The notes beneath the pieces were generated by a model. The model had not been told where the DNA came from. It ran no database searches and worked only from the letters and a program-made list of their open reading frames with translations. The translations under genes and the position numbers were made by a program. DNA of 64,000 nt from Cytobacillus firmus (GTDB lineage: Bacteria; Bacillota; Bacilli; Bacillales; Cytobacillaceae): assembly GCF_023612095.1 (NCBI RefSeq), contig NZ_CP086235.1, positions 3,855,501-3,919,500 on the forward strand. The letters are read 5' to 3'. Position 1 is the stretch's first letter, and each line of letters begins with the position of its first letter. Below, piece by piece: positions 25,723-33,794 of this stretch.

Positions 25723-25814
25723 TGTGTATTTCCCCTTTTTGTTGATTTACTATATATAATACTAGATTAATTGGATTTCATCTTTGAAAATTATTCGATG
25801 ACCCCATTCTTAGT

Positions 25815-26243
25815 TTAAAGCATCCAGAAAAAATCAGTTTTAATAGCTGTGAATAACAAAATTAAAACAAAGACCAGATTAATAATGGTCACCATATAAG
25901 CCCTGCGGTTTTCGGCATATTTCCACTCCATAAAAGCCCTAGCGCTTTCTGAAACACCGATAAAGACAAAAAGCAGGAACCATGGTTCTAAAAACCATAG
26001 CCATTCCATCAGATCCCTCGTCAGGTTATAAATGGCTCCGGCCAGGATTGCTACTAAAAACCCTATTCGAATGGTCCAATCCACCTTTTTATGTTTATCA
26101 TTGATATGGTTATAAGAAAAAAATTTCTTTTTCTCAACCTTCAGCCATTTTCTTAAACCCAATTCGAAGAAATACATAGATGCTCCGACAATCGTTAATA
26201 AGAGCAATAACTTAGGCCAGATCATTGGATCAATGCCATACAT
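25815..26243 (-). CDS. DUF4181 membrane protein
   Basis: 142 residues with four membrane spans. The first is followed by FFELGLRKWLKVEKKKFFSY and the loop by HKKVDWTIRIGF, both characteristic of DUF4181. The function is unknown. It stands alone between the nitroreductase gene and the adaptive response genes. Confidence 0.7.
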   Translation of the reverse strand: MYGIDPMIWPKLLLLLTIVGASMYFFELGLRKWLKVEKKKFFSYNHINDKHKKVDWTIRIGFLVAILAGAIYNLTRDLMEWLWFLEPWFLLFVFIGVSESARAFMEWKYAENRRAYMVTIINLVFVLILLFTAIKTDFFWML

Positions 26244-26353
26244 GTCTTTCCCTCCTCCGCTTTTGCACGACCACTGTGTTCTCTTGTCTATTTCTACGGA
26301 TACAGGAGGAAAAAGTTCCCTTTAAACTTATGATGCTCCAGCTGCAGAAAAAA

Positions 26354-26386
26354 GTAAAAGCCGAAGAGAACCCTCTCTTCAGCCTT
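26354..26386 (-). terminator. Intrinsic terminator at the end of adaB
   Basis: GCTGAAGAGA pairs with TCTCTTCGGC with one G-U pair, then TTTTAC on the minus strand. The stem overlaps the stop codon of adaB. Confidence 0.6.
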
Positions 26387-26876
26387 GTTTCTCCAATTCA
26401 AGCAGAGTCTGCTTCATTTCAATGCCCCCTCGGTAGCCGGTTATCGCACCATTTTTGCCGATGACACGATGGCACGGGACCGCGATTAACAGGGGATTGG
26501 CACCGATTGCTTTCCCTGCTGCCCTTACTGCTTGCGGCCTGTTTATTTTCTCTGCAATGTCCGAATAAGAGACTGTTTTTCCGTAGGGAATCTGTGCTAA
26601 TGCCTCCCAGACTTCTTCTTGAAACAGAGTTCCCTTTACATCCAGATCCATTGAAAAAACTTGTCTTTTTCCCTGAAGAAATTCCTGTATTTCCATCATG
26701 TTTGGCTGCAATGCTTCTTTATTTTCCACAAGCACTGTAGCTGGGATATATTTCTTAAGGGAGCTTTCAAATTCCTCAAACTCCGGATCAGATCCAATAT
26801 AGCAGAGACCCTTTTCTGTTTTCGCAAGATAAAGGCTCCATTCACCTTCCTGCAGGTTCGCCCATTCAATGTTCAT
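26379..26876 (-). CDS. adaB: Methylated-DNA--protein-cysteine methyltransferase (AdaB/Ogt type)
   Basis: 165 residues. The acceptor motif IAVPCHRVIGKNG holds the cysteine that takes the methyl group from O6-methylguanine. VSYSDIAEKINRPQAVRAAG is the DNA-binding helix region with the arginine finger. The ATG overlaps the adaA stop by four bases, so both are translated together, as in Bacillus subtilis. Confidence 0.94.
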   Translation of the reverse strand: MNIEWANLQEGEWSLYLAKTEKGLCYIGSDPEFEEFESSLKKYIPATVLVENKEALQPNMMEIQEFLQGKRQVFSMDLDVKGTLFQEEVWEALAQIPYGKTVSYSDIAEKINRPQAVRAAGKAIGANPLLIAVPCHRVIGKNGAITGYRGGIEMKQTLLELEKQG

Positions 26877-27439
26877 ACTTTCTCACCCCTTGTTTTGTTT
26901 CTATATGCTGCAGGCGTTGTGCCGAACTTCTTTTTAAACAAAGAGATAAAATAAGGGGTGCTGGGGAATCCTGCTGATGCACCGACATCGGCTATCGATT
27001 GCTCCCCTGTCTCCAGCAGATGGGTGGCTTTATCGAGCCGGAGGTCCTGAATATACTCTGTGGGCGACTTCCCGGTGACCCGTTTGAACACCCGCTGTAA
27101 ATGATAAGGACTTCCATGAAACAGATCCCCCAATTGATGCAATGTAATCGGGTCTTTATAATGCTGATCGATCCACCTGGTTATTTGCTTGATCCATTCT
27201 TCTGCTGGCAGGCTGAGACCATCCGGTTTACAGCGCTTGCACGGCCTGAAATTTTGCGCCAGTGCTTGAGACACATTTTTAAAAATAGCGACATTGCCGA
27301 TATTCGGGACCCTCGACCGGCACGATGGCCTGCAGAATATCCCTGTCGTTTTAACTCCATAAAGAAAGAGATTATCATAGGATTTGTCGCAATCCTTTAT
27401 TGCAGTCCAGTATTCTTCCGGAATCTTTTCATAATCCAC
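26873..27439 (-). CDS. adaA: AdaA, methylphosphotriester methyltransferase and activator
   Basis: 188 residues: an N-terminal zinc domain with FCRPSCRSR and FRPCKRCKPDG (four cysteines, one of which accepts methyl from phosphotriesters), then an AraC-type DNA-binding domain with two helix-turn-helices (LHQLGDLFHGSPYHLQRVFK; IADVGASAGF). Methylation turns it into an activator of the adaptive response. It lacks the O6-methylguanine domain, which is the separate adaB gene. It is divergent from alkA. Confidence 0.95.
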   Translation of the reverse strand: MDYEKIPEEYWTAIKDCDKSYDNLFLYGVKTTGIFCRPSCRSRVPNIGNVAIFKNVSQALAQNFRPCKRCKPDGLSLPAEEWIKQITRWIDQHYKDPITLHQLGDLFHGSPYHLQRVFKRVTGKSPTEYIQDLRLDKATHLLETGEQSIADVGASAGFPSTPYFISLFKKKFGTTPAAYRNKTRGEKV

Positions 27440-27503
27440 ATGCGCTCACCTCTGCTAAAAAGTATACACAAAAAAGGGGCTATTTCAGCGAAATCCTAAA
27501 TAT

Positions 27504-27538
27504 AAACGCAAGATAACGTAATCCTGAAGACTTACAAT
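27504..27538 (+). promoter_or_regulatory. Candidate Ada box and promoter of alkA
   Basis: AAACGCAAGAT resembles the Ada box of Escherichia coli (AAAGCGCAAGAT) with one base missing. TACAAT (27533-27538) is a likely -10 box, so the site lies at or just above the -35 position, as expected for activation by AdaA. Confidence 0.45.
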
Positions 27539-27558
27539 AAAGAAAAGGAGGAATCCAT

Positions 27559-28476
27559 ATGAGCTGTCCACCTGTTAACTGGAAAGATGCTGAAAATGGC
27601 CTGGTGCTTTTCACTCCGTCTGAATTCAGCTTCTCCGAAAACCTGCGATACTTGTCACGATCAACAAATGAATGCCTTTATGAGATTTCCGGCGAGACAG
27701 TTAGACGCGCCATTTCTATCAGAGATGAAAAGCTGCTTCTAGAAATAAGCGGTGGGTCAGATCAGTTCCTGACCGTCAGGATTCATAAGCCTGTCACGCA
27801 TCAAATGAAAGCGGAGATTGTAGAATATATCCATGATTGGTTTGACCTTGGAGCCAGTCTGACCCCATTTTATGAGATGGCACAAACAGATTCCTTGCTG
27901 CAAAAGCCTGCAGAGCAATTTTTCGGGCTTAGAGTGATGGGAATTCCCGATTTATTCGAGGCTCTTGCCTGGGGAATCCTTGGGCAGCAGATTAACCTTA
28001 CATATGCATATACACTGAAGCGGAGGCTCGTTGAAAAATATGGGGAGTCGCTGGAGTACGGAGGGAGTAAATACTGGCTCTTCCCTGCAGCGGAAACGAT
28101 TGCCGGGTTAACCATCGAAGATCTGGCCGAACTAAAAATGACGGTGAAAAAATGTGAATATCTCATTGATGTGGCACGCTTAATTGCAAACGGTGAGCTT
28201 CTAAAAGAGGATCTGCTTAAAGAAGATGTAAAAACTGCAGAAAAAAGGCTGACCAAAATACGCGGCATCGGCCCCTGGACCGCCCATTATGTCCTCATGC
28301 GGTGCCTTCGCTTCCCGAACGCTTTTCCTATCGATGATGTCGGGCTGCATAATGCGATTAAAGTGGTCACAGGATCTGAAAGGAAACCGGCGAGAGAGAA
28401 AATCCTGAAATATTCAGCTCGCTGGGAGAATTGGGAAGCGTATGCTACTTTTTATTTGTGGAGAGTATTATATTAA
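27559..28476 (+). CDS. alkA: DNA-3-methyladenine glycosylase II
   Basis: 305 residues. The helix-hairpin-helix IRGIGPWTAHYVLMR is followed by FPIDDVGL with the catalytic aspartate. An N-terminal AlkA domain (residues 1-100) and the segment ALAWGILGQQINLTYAYTLK are typical. It removes alkylated bases and starts base excision repair. The ATG follows AAAAGGAGG. Its divergence from adaAB makes a compact adaptive-response cluster. Confidence 0.93.
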   Translation: MSCPPVNWKDAENGLVLFTPSEFSFSENLRYLSRSTNECLYEISGETVRRAISIRDEKLLLEISGGSDQFLTVRIHKPVTHQMKAEIVEYIHDWFDLGASLTPFYEMAQTDSLLQKPAEQFFGLRVMGIPDLFEALAWGILGQQINLTYAYTLKRRLVEKYGESLEYGGSKYWLFPAAETIAGLTIEDLAELKMTVKKCEYLIDVARLIANGELLKEDLLKEDVKTAEKRLTKIRGIGPWTAHYVLMRCLRFPNAFPIDDVGLHNAIKVVTGSERKPAREKILKYSARWENWEAYATFYLWRVLY

Positions 28477-28519
28477 ATTATTTTGCACTGTGCCATTGCC
28501 GCAAATCAACGTGACGCGG

Positions 28520-28660
28520 AGTGGCAGATAAAATGTAATTCGGCCGATTTACTTTTGAAAGTGACCGATAAAATAAAAATCCGGGTGCTAGCCTTAACTC
28601 TTTGCCCGATATAACTAAACCTGGCCGATTTCAGCACACGATTGACCTATATAAATGATC
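28520..28660. repeat. Array with a period near 21 bp, word CCGAT
   Basis: GGCAGAT, GGCCGAT, GACCGAT, a worn unit, GCCCGAT, GGCCGAT and GACCTAT recur with the G (or its equivalent) at 28527, 28546, 28567, (28588), 28608, 28627 and 28648, that is 19-21 bases apart, each followed by A/T-rich sequence. It lies between the convergent ends of alkA and the YitT gene. Less regular than the arrays at 29937 and 47277. Confidence 0.6.
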
Positions 28661-28671
28661 AAAAACACAGT

Positions 28672-28697
28672 AAAAGGCCGTCAATTAACGGCCTTTT
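28672..28697. terminator. Bidirectional intrinsic terminator
   Basis: AAAAGGCCGT pairs perfectly with ACGGCCTTTT around a 6-base loop. It overlaps the last codons of the YitT gene. Confidence 0.85.
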
Positions 28698-29283
28698 TAC
28701 TATTTATTTCAAGTTCAAGCTTGTAAATGAGATCAATCATCCGCGTCCCAATCATCTGGCAGATCACCGCATAAACAATAACCTTCCAGTCCACGACAAC
28801 CCCTGTTAGCAAAAGCAGACTGCCATTTATGTAAAACAGCGTCCGTCCCGGCGCAGTTCCTCTTGCTTTTGAAATGATTAACGCGAGGATATCCATGCCC
28901 CCGGACGAAGCGCCCATCCGGAATAAAATGCCGATGCCAACTCCAAAGACTATTGCTCCAAGCAAAAGATCAAGGAGAACTGGATTCAGCGGTTCCGTTA
29001 TGTATGGAGCCAGAAAATCAATCGTAACCGAAGTAACGGATACACAAAACAGTGTCCAGATCACACTGCTTTTCCCGAGCCATTTGGCCGCTGCCAGGAG
29101 CAGACCCGCATTCAAAACCCACAATGTCACCGAGTAAGGCGTGTCCAACAGATAATTGAATAGAACCGCCAGGCTTGCCGCTCCGCCGGACGGGATAAAA
29201 TGCGGAAATAAGAAAAAGGTCATCGCGATTCCCTGGATGCCGGCGGCTATTCCTAAAATCAAAGTTTTATAGAGTACGTGCAT
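28681..29283 (-). CDS. YitT-family membrane protein, short form
   Basis: 200 residues with five to six membrane spans. FPHFIPSGGAASLAVLFNYL and MGASSGGMDILALIISK are the two glycine-rich repeats of the YitT/YczE group. The cytoplasmic DUF2179 domain found in full-length relatives of about 280 residues is absent. A transport role is suspected for the family, but no substrate is established. Confidence 0.8.
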   Translation of the reverse strand: MHVLYKTLILGIAAGIQGIAMTFFLFPHFIPSGGAASLAVLFNYLLDTPYSVTLWVLNAGLLLAAAKWLGKSSVIWTLFCVSVTSVTIDFLAPYITEPLNPVLLDLLLGAIVFGVGIGILFRMGASSGGMDILALIISKARGTAPGRTLFYINGSLLLLTGVVVDWKVIVYAVICQMIGTRMIDLIYKLELEINSKKAVN

Positions 29284-29361
29284 AACAAAAACTCCTAACT
29301 TTTTTCCTCACTCTATCTTATAATATTTTCATAGAAGACGAAACCGCGTGAGGTGAATAGA

Positions 29362-29871
29362 ATGGTCATTCCTTTTGAAACAGATCGGCTTTTGCTCCGG
29401 ACCATGCAGGCTGATGACCTGGATACAGTTTATGAGATTTGGGGGAGCCCAAAGGTAATGAAATACTGCGGGGGCGCCAGCACAAAAAGCCGAATTCAGC
29501 GCTCCATCGATTTTTACCGGCGGCTGCAGATTGAAAAAGGCTACTCGGTATACACTGTTCTGCTAAAAGAAACTTCCGCCCTCATTGGAGTTTGCGGGTT
29601 TAACCCGGCTGAAAATGAACACGAAGTCGAGCTCCTCTATCATTTTAATCAGCATTACTGGGGCAAGGGGTATGCTGCTGAAGCCGCGGCTGCATGCGTG
29701 GCCGCTTTAAGGAATAGTGGCCTGAACGTGCGAAAAATCTCCGCGGCTGTGGATCCGGCCAACCCTGCATCCGGAAAGGTGCTCGAAAAAATCGGCATGA
29801 CTGCGGCTGGCATGAAGTGGTTTGAAGATACACAGCAGGAAGAACTCTGTTATGAAATGGAATTTACGTAA
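29362..29871 (+). CDS. GNAT-family acetyltransferase (RimJ/RimL type)
   Basis: 169 residues from the ATG that follows GAGGTG by six bases. FETDRLLLRTM at the N-terminus, YHFNQHYWGKGYAAEAAAAC (acetyl-CoA loop) and VDPANPASGKVLEKIGM are the standard RimJ-like motifs. The acceptor may be a protein N-terminus or a small molecule. Confidence 0.85.
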   Translation: MVIPFETDRLLLRTMQADDLDTVYEIWGSPKVMKYCGGASTKSRIQRSIDFYRRLQIEKGYSVYTVLLKETSALIGVCGFNPAENEHEVELLYHFNQHYWGKGYAAEAAAACVAALRNSGLNVRKISAAVDPANPASGKVLEKIGMTAAGMKWFEDTQQEELCYEMEFT

Positions 29872-29936
29872 AAAGCTTGCAAGCAAGATTTTTTCCTTTC
29901 CAGCTAAACTCATCCGCTTTTCAAAGTCCCGAACCG

Positions 29937-30062
29937 TTTCCCCGGTTCGGGTTTCCTTTTCCCCAAATCTCAAGTTTGTTTCCCCATTTTTATTGGTGGT
30001 TTCCTTAATTCAGTCAGACTTTTCCCCAATTAAGCCAGCTGTTTCCCAAATAAAAAACCCGG
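29937..30062. repeat. Array with an exact 21-bp period, word TTTCCCC
   Basis: TTTCC or TTTCCCC occurs at 29937, 29958, 29979, 30000, 30021 and 30042, exactly 21 bases apart. The bases between are varied, with A/T-rich stretches such as CCAATTAAGCC. It fills the gap between two convergent genes. The word differs from those of the arrays at 28520 and 47277 but the period is the same. Confidence 0.85.
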
Positions 30063-30082
30063 CACTCACCAAGAGCACCAGG
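30058..30082 (-). terminator. Intrinsic terminator of the YeeE/YedE gene
   Basis: On the minus strand CCTGGTGCTC pairs with GAGTGCCGGG (with G-U pairs), then a run of T. Confidence 0.65.
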
Positions 30083-30089
30083 CTTTCCA

Positions 30090-31352
30090 TTAACAAATCG
30101 AATCCGTAGATTTCGGGTTCTTCAATCCAAACATCGGGCGGATGAACAGCGCTACACCTGTTCCAAGCATGGCCATGATTGCCCATACCCAGCCGTGAAG
30201 GCTGAAGGACGCGATGCCGCCGAAGTAGGCGCCGATGTTGCAGCCGAATGCAAGACGGGAACCATATCCCATCAGCAGTCCGCCGACAATCGCAGCACCT
30301 GCGACACCCGGCTTAATTTTCCCAGGCTTGAATGTTCCCTGCGATGCCGCTGAAATAAAGGCACCCAGGATGATGCCGAAGTTCATAACACTTGTAGAAT
30401 CAGCAAGCACTGTATTTTTCAATGCCGTTAAATTTGGCTCTGATGCAAAGTAGCCCCATGATGTTACGTCGATGCCCAATGCCATCATCGCTTTTCCGCC
30501 CCATAGCGCGAATGCGGAAGTGATGCCCCAAGGCGTTCCGCGTACAGTCAAAGTCAGTGCATTCAGCAAAGCTAATACGATTGCTGCTGCGAACAATGGC
30601 CATGAGCCTCGCAGGATTTTTTTCCAGCCGGCCGTTGTAGGCAAAGCTTTCATCATTGGCGCTTTACGCTTTTTCGCGATTTGCAGGGTCACCCAATAGA
30701 TCAAGGCAAACAACGCAAGCTGCAGAACCAATGCTCCGCCGTACCCGATTCCAGTTGATGTCGCCAGGGAAATTGGCGGCAATGACGGTGTTTCTTCCAT
30801 CCAGAACGAGAAGTGGTACGCTCCGATCGTGGAACCAGCGATGAAAGAAATCAGTGTCAGGATCATGGAGGATTGCCCTCCGCCTACAGAATATAAAGTG
30901 CCGGATGCACAGCCATTCCCAAGCTGCATCCCTATTCCAAAAATAAAGGAACCAAACAGGACGCTTACCCCTACAGGAGACACATACCCTTTAGGCTCGA
31001 TTCCTGTGAAACTGAAGCCTGTGCTTAAAATAACCGCAAATAAAGCTGAAGCAACTGCGAGCATCAGCATATGTGCCTGCAGCCCCTGCCCGTTTCCTAC
31101 ACTGGCAAAGCGTCTGAAGGCAGATGTGAAGCCAAAGCGGGCATGAAGCAAGGTCATACCGAGTGCAATTCCAATAATAAATAGAACTCCCTGTGTCATG
31201 TTCGCTGTATTTATAATGGAAATGAACAAAATGATAGCTGCAAGAACACCAGCTGCAACAAAAGGCTTTTGAATCGGATTTAAGTTTGAAACAACTGTTG
31301 TGGGTGCTGAAATCCAGGATTTATTTTTCATTTCAACTTGAGCCAACCTCAT
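30090..31352 (-). CDS. YeeE/YedE-family sulfur-compound transporter (TsuA-like)
   Basis: 420 residues with about ten membrane spans. Two inverted halves each carry a conserved cysteine loop, GNGCASGTLYSVGGG (about 150) and SRLAFGCNIGAYFGG (about 375), which in TsuA form the thiosulfate path. A thiosulfate or related importer is likely. The partner TusA/TsuB-like sulfur carrier normally next to it is not seen here. The first ATG has AAGGAG only three bases away; a TTG two codons later has better spacing. Confidence 0.85.
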   Translation of the reverse strand: MRLAQVEMKNKSWISAPTTVVSNLNPIQKPFVAAGVLAAIILFISIINTANMTQGVLFIIGIALGMTLLHARFGFTSAFRRFASVGNGQGLQAHMLMLAVASALFAVILSTGFSFTGIEPKGYVSPVGVSVLFGSFIFGIGMQLGNGCASGTLYSVGGGQSSMILTLISFIAGSTIGAYHFSFWMEETPSLPPISLATSTGIGYGGALVLQLALFALIYWVTLQIAKKRKAPMMKALPTTAGWKKILRGSWPLFAAAIVLALLNALTLTVRGTPWGITSAFALWGGKAMMALGIDVTSWGYFASEPNLTALKNTVLADSTSVMNFGIILGAFISAASQGTFKPGKIKPGVAGAAIVGGLLMGYGSRLAFGCNIGAYFGGIASFSLHGWVWAIMAMLGTGVALFIRPMFGLKNPKSTDSIC

Positions 31353-31510
31353 TCACTCCTTTTCTTATCTTTTTAGTCGGATTAAGGTGTTATTTTATAC
31401 TATATTTTTTTAAAAGTAAATGGTGAATTTTTCTCCAGCCCGAAGATTTCCTGATATAATTATATCTTTAGATAGTCATAATTTTACAGACAGGAAAGGA
31501 AAGGATATCA

Positions 31511-32941
31511 TTGCTTAAGCGGTTAAAATGGCCATCGTGGGCAATATTGTGCATCTTCATTGCAGGCTTCTATTATTTCATCAGCTCTGGAGCTGACACC
31601 AGCCTTCAGGCTTTTTCCAGAACAGAAACCACATCCCCTGAAGCTTTCCCCGGATTAAACCTAGAAACCCGGACAAAGGAAACGAAATCTTATACCCTTG
31701 CGATCAGTACACCGATAACTGAATTTGAAAATTTGAACAAACCCATAAAAGAGTGGATTCAGGCTCAGGAAAGGGACTTCCTGGAACTTGTTCAGGCAAA
31801 CCGGCAAGTGCTGGACAGCGAAGATTTCCGTTCTCACCTTAATATCAAGGCGGAGCCGAAAAAAGTTTCCGATACCATGTATACCCTGGTATTTGAAGCC
31901 TACCAGTACACCGGCGGCGCCAATGGGCAGGCCGCGGTCAAAACGTTCACGATCGATCTTGCGAATCAGAAAATGGTGCAGCTTGCCGATATCATCCAAA
32001 TGGATGAGGAGTCCCTGACAAATCTCAGAACGATGGTAAAAAACCAAATTGGCGGGAAAGAAGAGCTCCAGGACTATCTGTTTAATGACCTGCTTGACGA
32101 AGCGCTGAAAAATCCGTCGAGCTGGAAATGGTCACTGAGCGGCAAGAATTTCACGCTTTATTTTAACGAATATGAAATTGCGGCAGGCGCAGCCGGAGCG
32201 GTCAAGGTGAAAATTCCAATCGAACATATTCGTCCTCTCTTAAAGGATGAAACCATTAGGCAATTGAAGCTTCCTGACATTCAGCTGCCTGAACCGGAAG
32301 TCAGTGAACCCGAAACCGCTCCGCTGGATCCAAACGGCAGGTATATTGCCCTTACCTTTGATGATGGGCCGCACCCGAAAGTCACACCGCTTATATTGGA
32401 TATATTAAAAAAGCATAACGCAAAAGCTACCTTTTATATGCTTGGCAGTCAGGCGCAATTCTATCCTGCCCTCGCAAGCCAGGTGGCTGAAGAAGGCCAT
32501 GAAATCGGAAATCACAGTGACAGCCATGCGGACCTTTCTTCCCTCGGCGAAATAGATATCCGCAAAGAAATGGAAGAAGCCAGCGCCAAAATCAAGGAAG
32601 CAAGCGGACAACTTCCCGCAACCGTCCGCCCGCCTTATGGCGCCATGAATGAAGATGTGAAAAAAATTGCCGGAATGGCCCATACACCGCTTATTCTGTG
32701 GTCGGTGGATTCACTTGATTGGAAGACACTTAACGCTTCATCGATTCAAAAAATAGTGAAGGCCAATGCCGTGCCAGGCTCGATTGTCTTAATGCACGAT
32801 ATCCATAAGTCAACTGCTGAAGCACTTCCAGACCTGCTGACGCACCTGGAAAAAGAGGGCTACGAATTCATTACCGTCTCCGAGCTTCTATCCCTGCAGG
32901 AACAGGAAGTGACCGGTACGTTTTTTGGGAAAAGATCATAA
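31511..32941 (+). CDS. pdaC: PdaC-type peptidoglycan/polysaccharide deacetylase
   Basis: 476 residues: one N-terminal membrane anchor (about 8-26), a DUF4163/DUF3298 region (about 45-255), then a NodB deacetylase domain with TFDDGPHPK, the metal ligands HSDSHADL, RPPYGAMNEDV, LWSVDSLDW and LMHDIHKST. The arrangement matches Bacillus subtilis PdaC, which deacetylates N-acetylmuramic acid and gives lysozyme tolerance. The start is TTG with AAAGGA upstream. Monocistronic. Confidence 0.88.
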   Translation: MLKRLKWPSWAILCIFIAGFYYFISSGADTSLQAFSRTETTSPEAFPGLNLETRTKETKSYTLAISTPITEFENLNKPIKEWIQAQERDFLELVQANRQVLDSEDFRSHLNIKAEPKKVSDTMYTLVFEAYQYTGGANGQAAVKTFTIDLANQKMVQLADIIQMDEESLTNLRTMVKNQIGGKEELQDYLFNDLLDEALKNPSSWKWSLSGKNFTLYFNEYEIAAGAAGAVKVKIPIEHIRPLLKDETIRQLKLPDIQLPEPEVSEPETAPLDPNGRYIALTFDDGPHPKVTPLILDILKKHNAKATFYMLGSQAQFYPALASQVAEEGHEIGNHSDSHADLSSLGEIDIRKEMEEASAKIKEASGQLPATVRPPYGAMNEDVKKIAGMAHTPLILWSVDSLDWKTLNASSIQKIVKANAVPGSIVLMHDIHKSTAEALPDLLTHLEKEGYEFITVSELLSLQEQEVTGTFFGKRS

Positions 32942-32946
32942 GCTAG

Positions 32947-32974
32947 ACGCTCAGGGGTTTTCCTGGGCGTTTTG
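32947..32974 (+). terminator. Intrinsic terminator of the deacetylase gene
   Basis: ACGCTCAGG pairs with CCTGGGCGT (one G-U pair), followed by TTTTGTTTT. Confidence 0.75.
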
Positions 32975-33356
32975 TTTTACGATCCTGTCCCCTTTTCATA
33001 AAACTGAATGGGCCCTCCGCCTGTCTTGACACGTTACTCCACTCACAGGGGCTGGGAGTTGATCGGGTAAGTTCCTATGATATCAGGGCAACAAAAAAAG
33101 CCCGGGAGCCTACTCCGGACTTAATTTGTACACGGTTTAAGTTTGTCAGAAACGGTTGTTTTGTTTTGATATTCAAACAATGATCTATCAAATCAAATCC
33201 CTATCCGATCATCACCGTGCAATTTGGTTGACTGCTCCGAGCCACACCAAAAATGTAACGAGAACATGTAAATACTAAATACGATTTTCGCAAACGCTCC
33301 GACTCCACTCGGCTCATTTGGCAAAAAGAAAAACTATATCTCACTAATATAGTATA
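32975..33356. other. Gene-free stretch of about 380 bases
   Basis: No coding frame is convincing. Near 32983 a CCTGTCCCC fragment recalls the GGGACAGG repeats. A minus-strand terminator is annotated separately at 33100. The rest is A/T-rich and may hold debris of the truncated gene that follows. Confidence 0.5.
33100..33121 (-). terminator. Intrinsic terminator on the minus strand
   Basis: AGTCCGGAG pairs with CTCCCGGGCT with one mismatch, followed by seven T on the minus strand. It lies about 235 bases past the truncated GNAT gene, about where the end of a full-length gene would be expected. Confidence 0.6.
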
Positions 33357-33593
33357 TCAAACTGTTTCCATTGAAACATAGAAACATTCGACAAAAGCGA
33401 ATACATTTGGTGTATTAAAAAAGGCTTCCTCAATCACTTTTTCTCCATCCATAGCTGCCTGCACCAGCAACTGAGGTTTACTTTTCATCTTACCTACTAA
33501 GTCTTCAGAGTCGCCGAATATGTTCCTGTGAAGTTGCAGGATTCCTTTTAAAACATCATCCCCTGGCATTGAATAAAAGATATTTAATTTCAT
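33357..33593 (-). pseudogene. Truncated GNAT acetyltransferase
   Basis: 78 residues with a good ribosome site (GGGAGGG). GDDVLKGILQLHRNIFGDSE and LLVQAAMDGEKVI match the first third of GNAT proteins, but the acetyl-CoA-binding core (RxxGxG) is missing, and the tail after residue 53 does not fit the family. The full-length protein would need about 60 more residues. I read this as a 3'-truncated gene; a short independent protein is less likely. Confidence 0.6.
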
Positions 33594-33794
33594 ATGTCCC
33601 TCCCACTTAGAAAGCTCTTCTCCTTTAAATATAGCAGTTTTAGACTACCGCCACCCTCTGCTTTTAGTTTATTACAGGCATCCGGTCTTAGGTCTTCCCT
33701 ATCATTTTGAATATTTTAAATATTTTATATTTTTAATACCGAAACAAAATTGTATAATTTACCAGAATGCTAGAATTAAGGGAGGCGAAATAAG

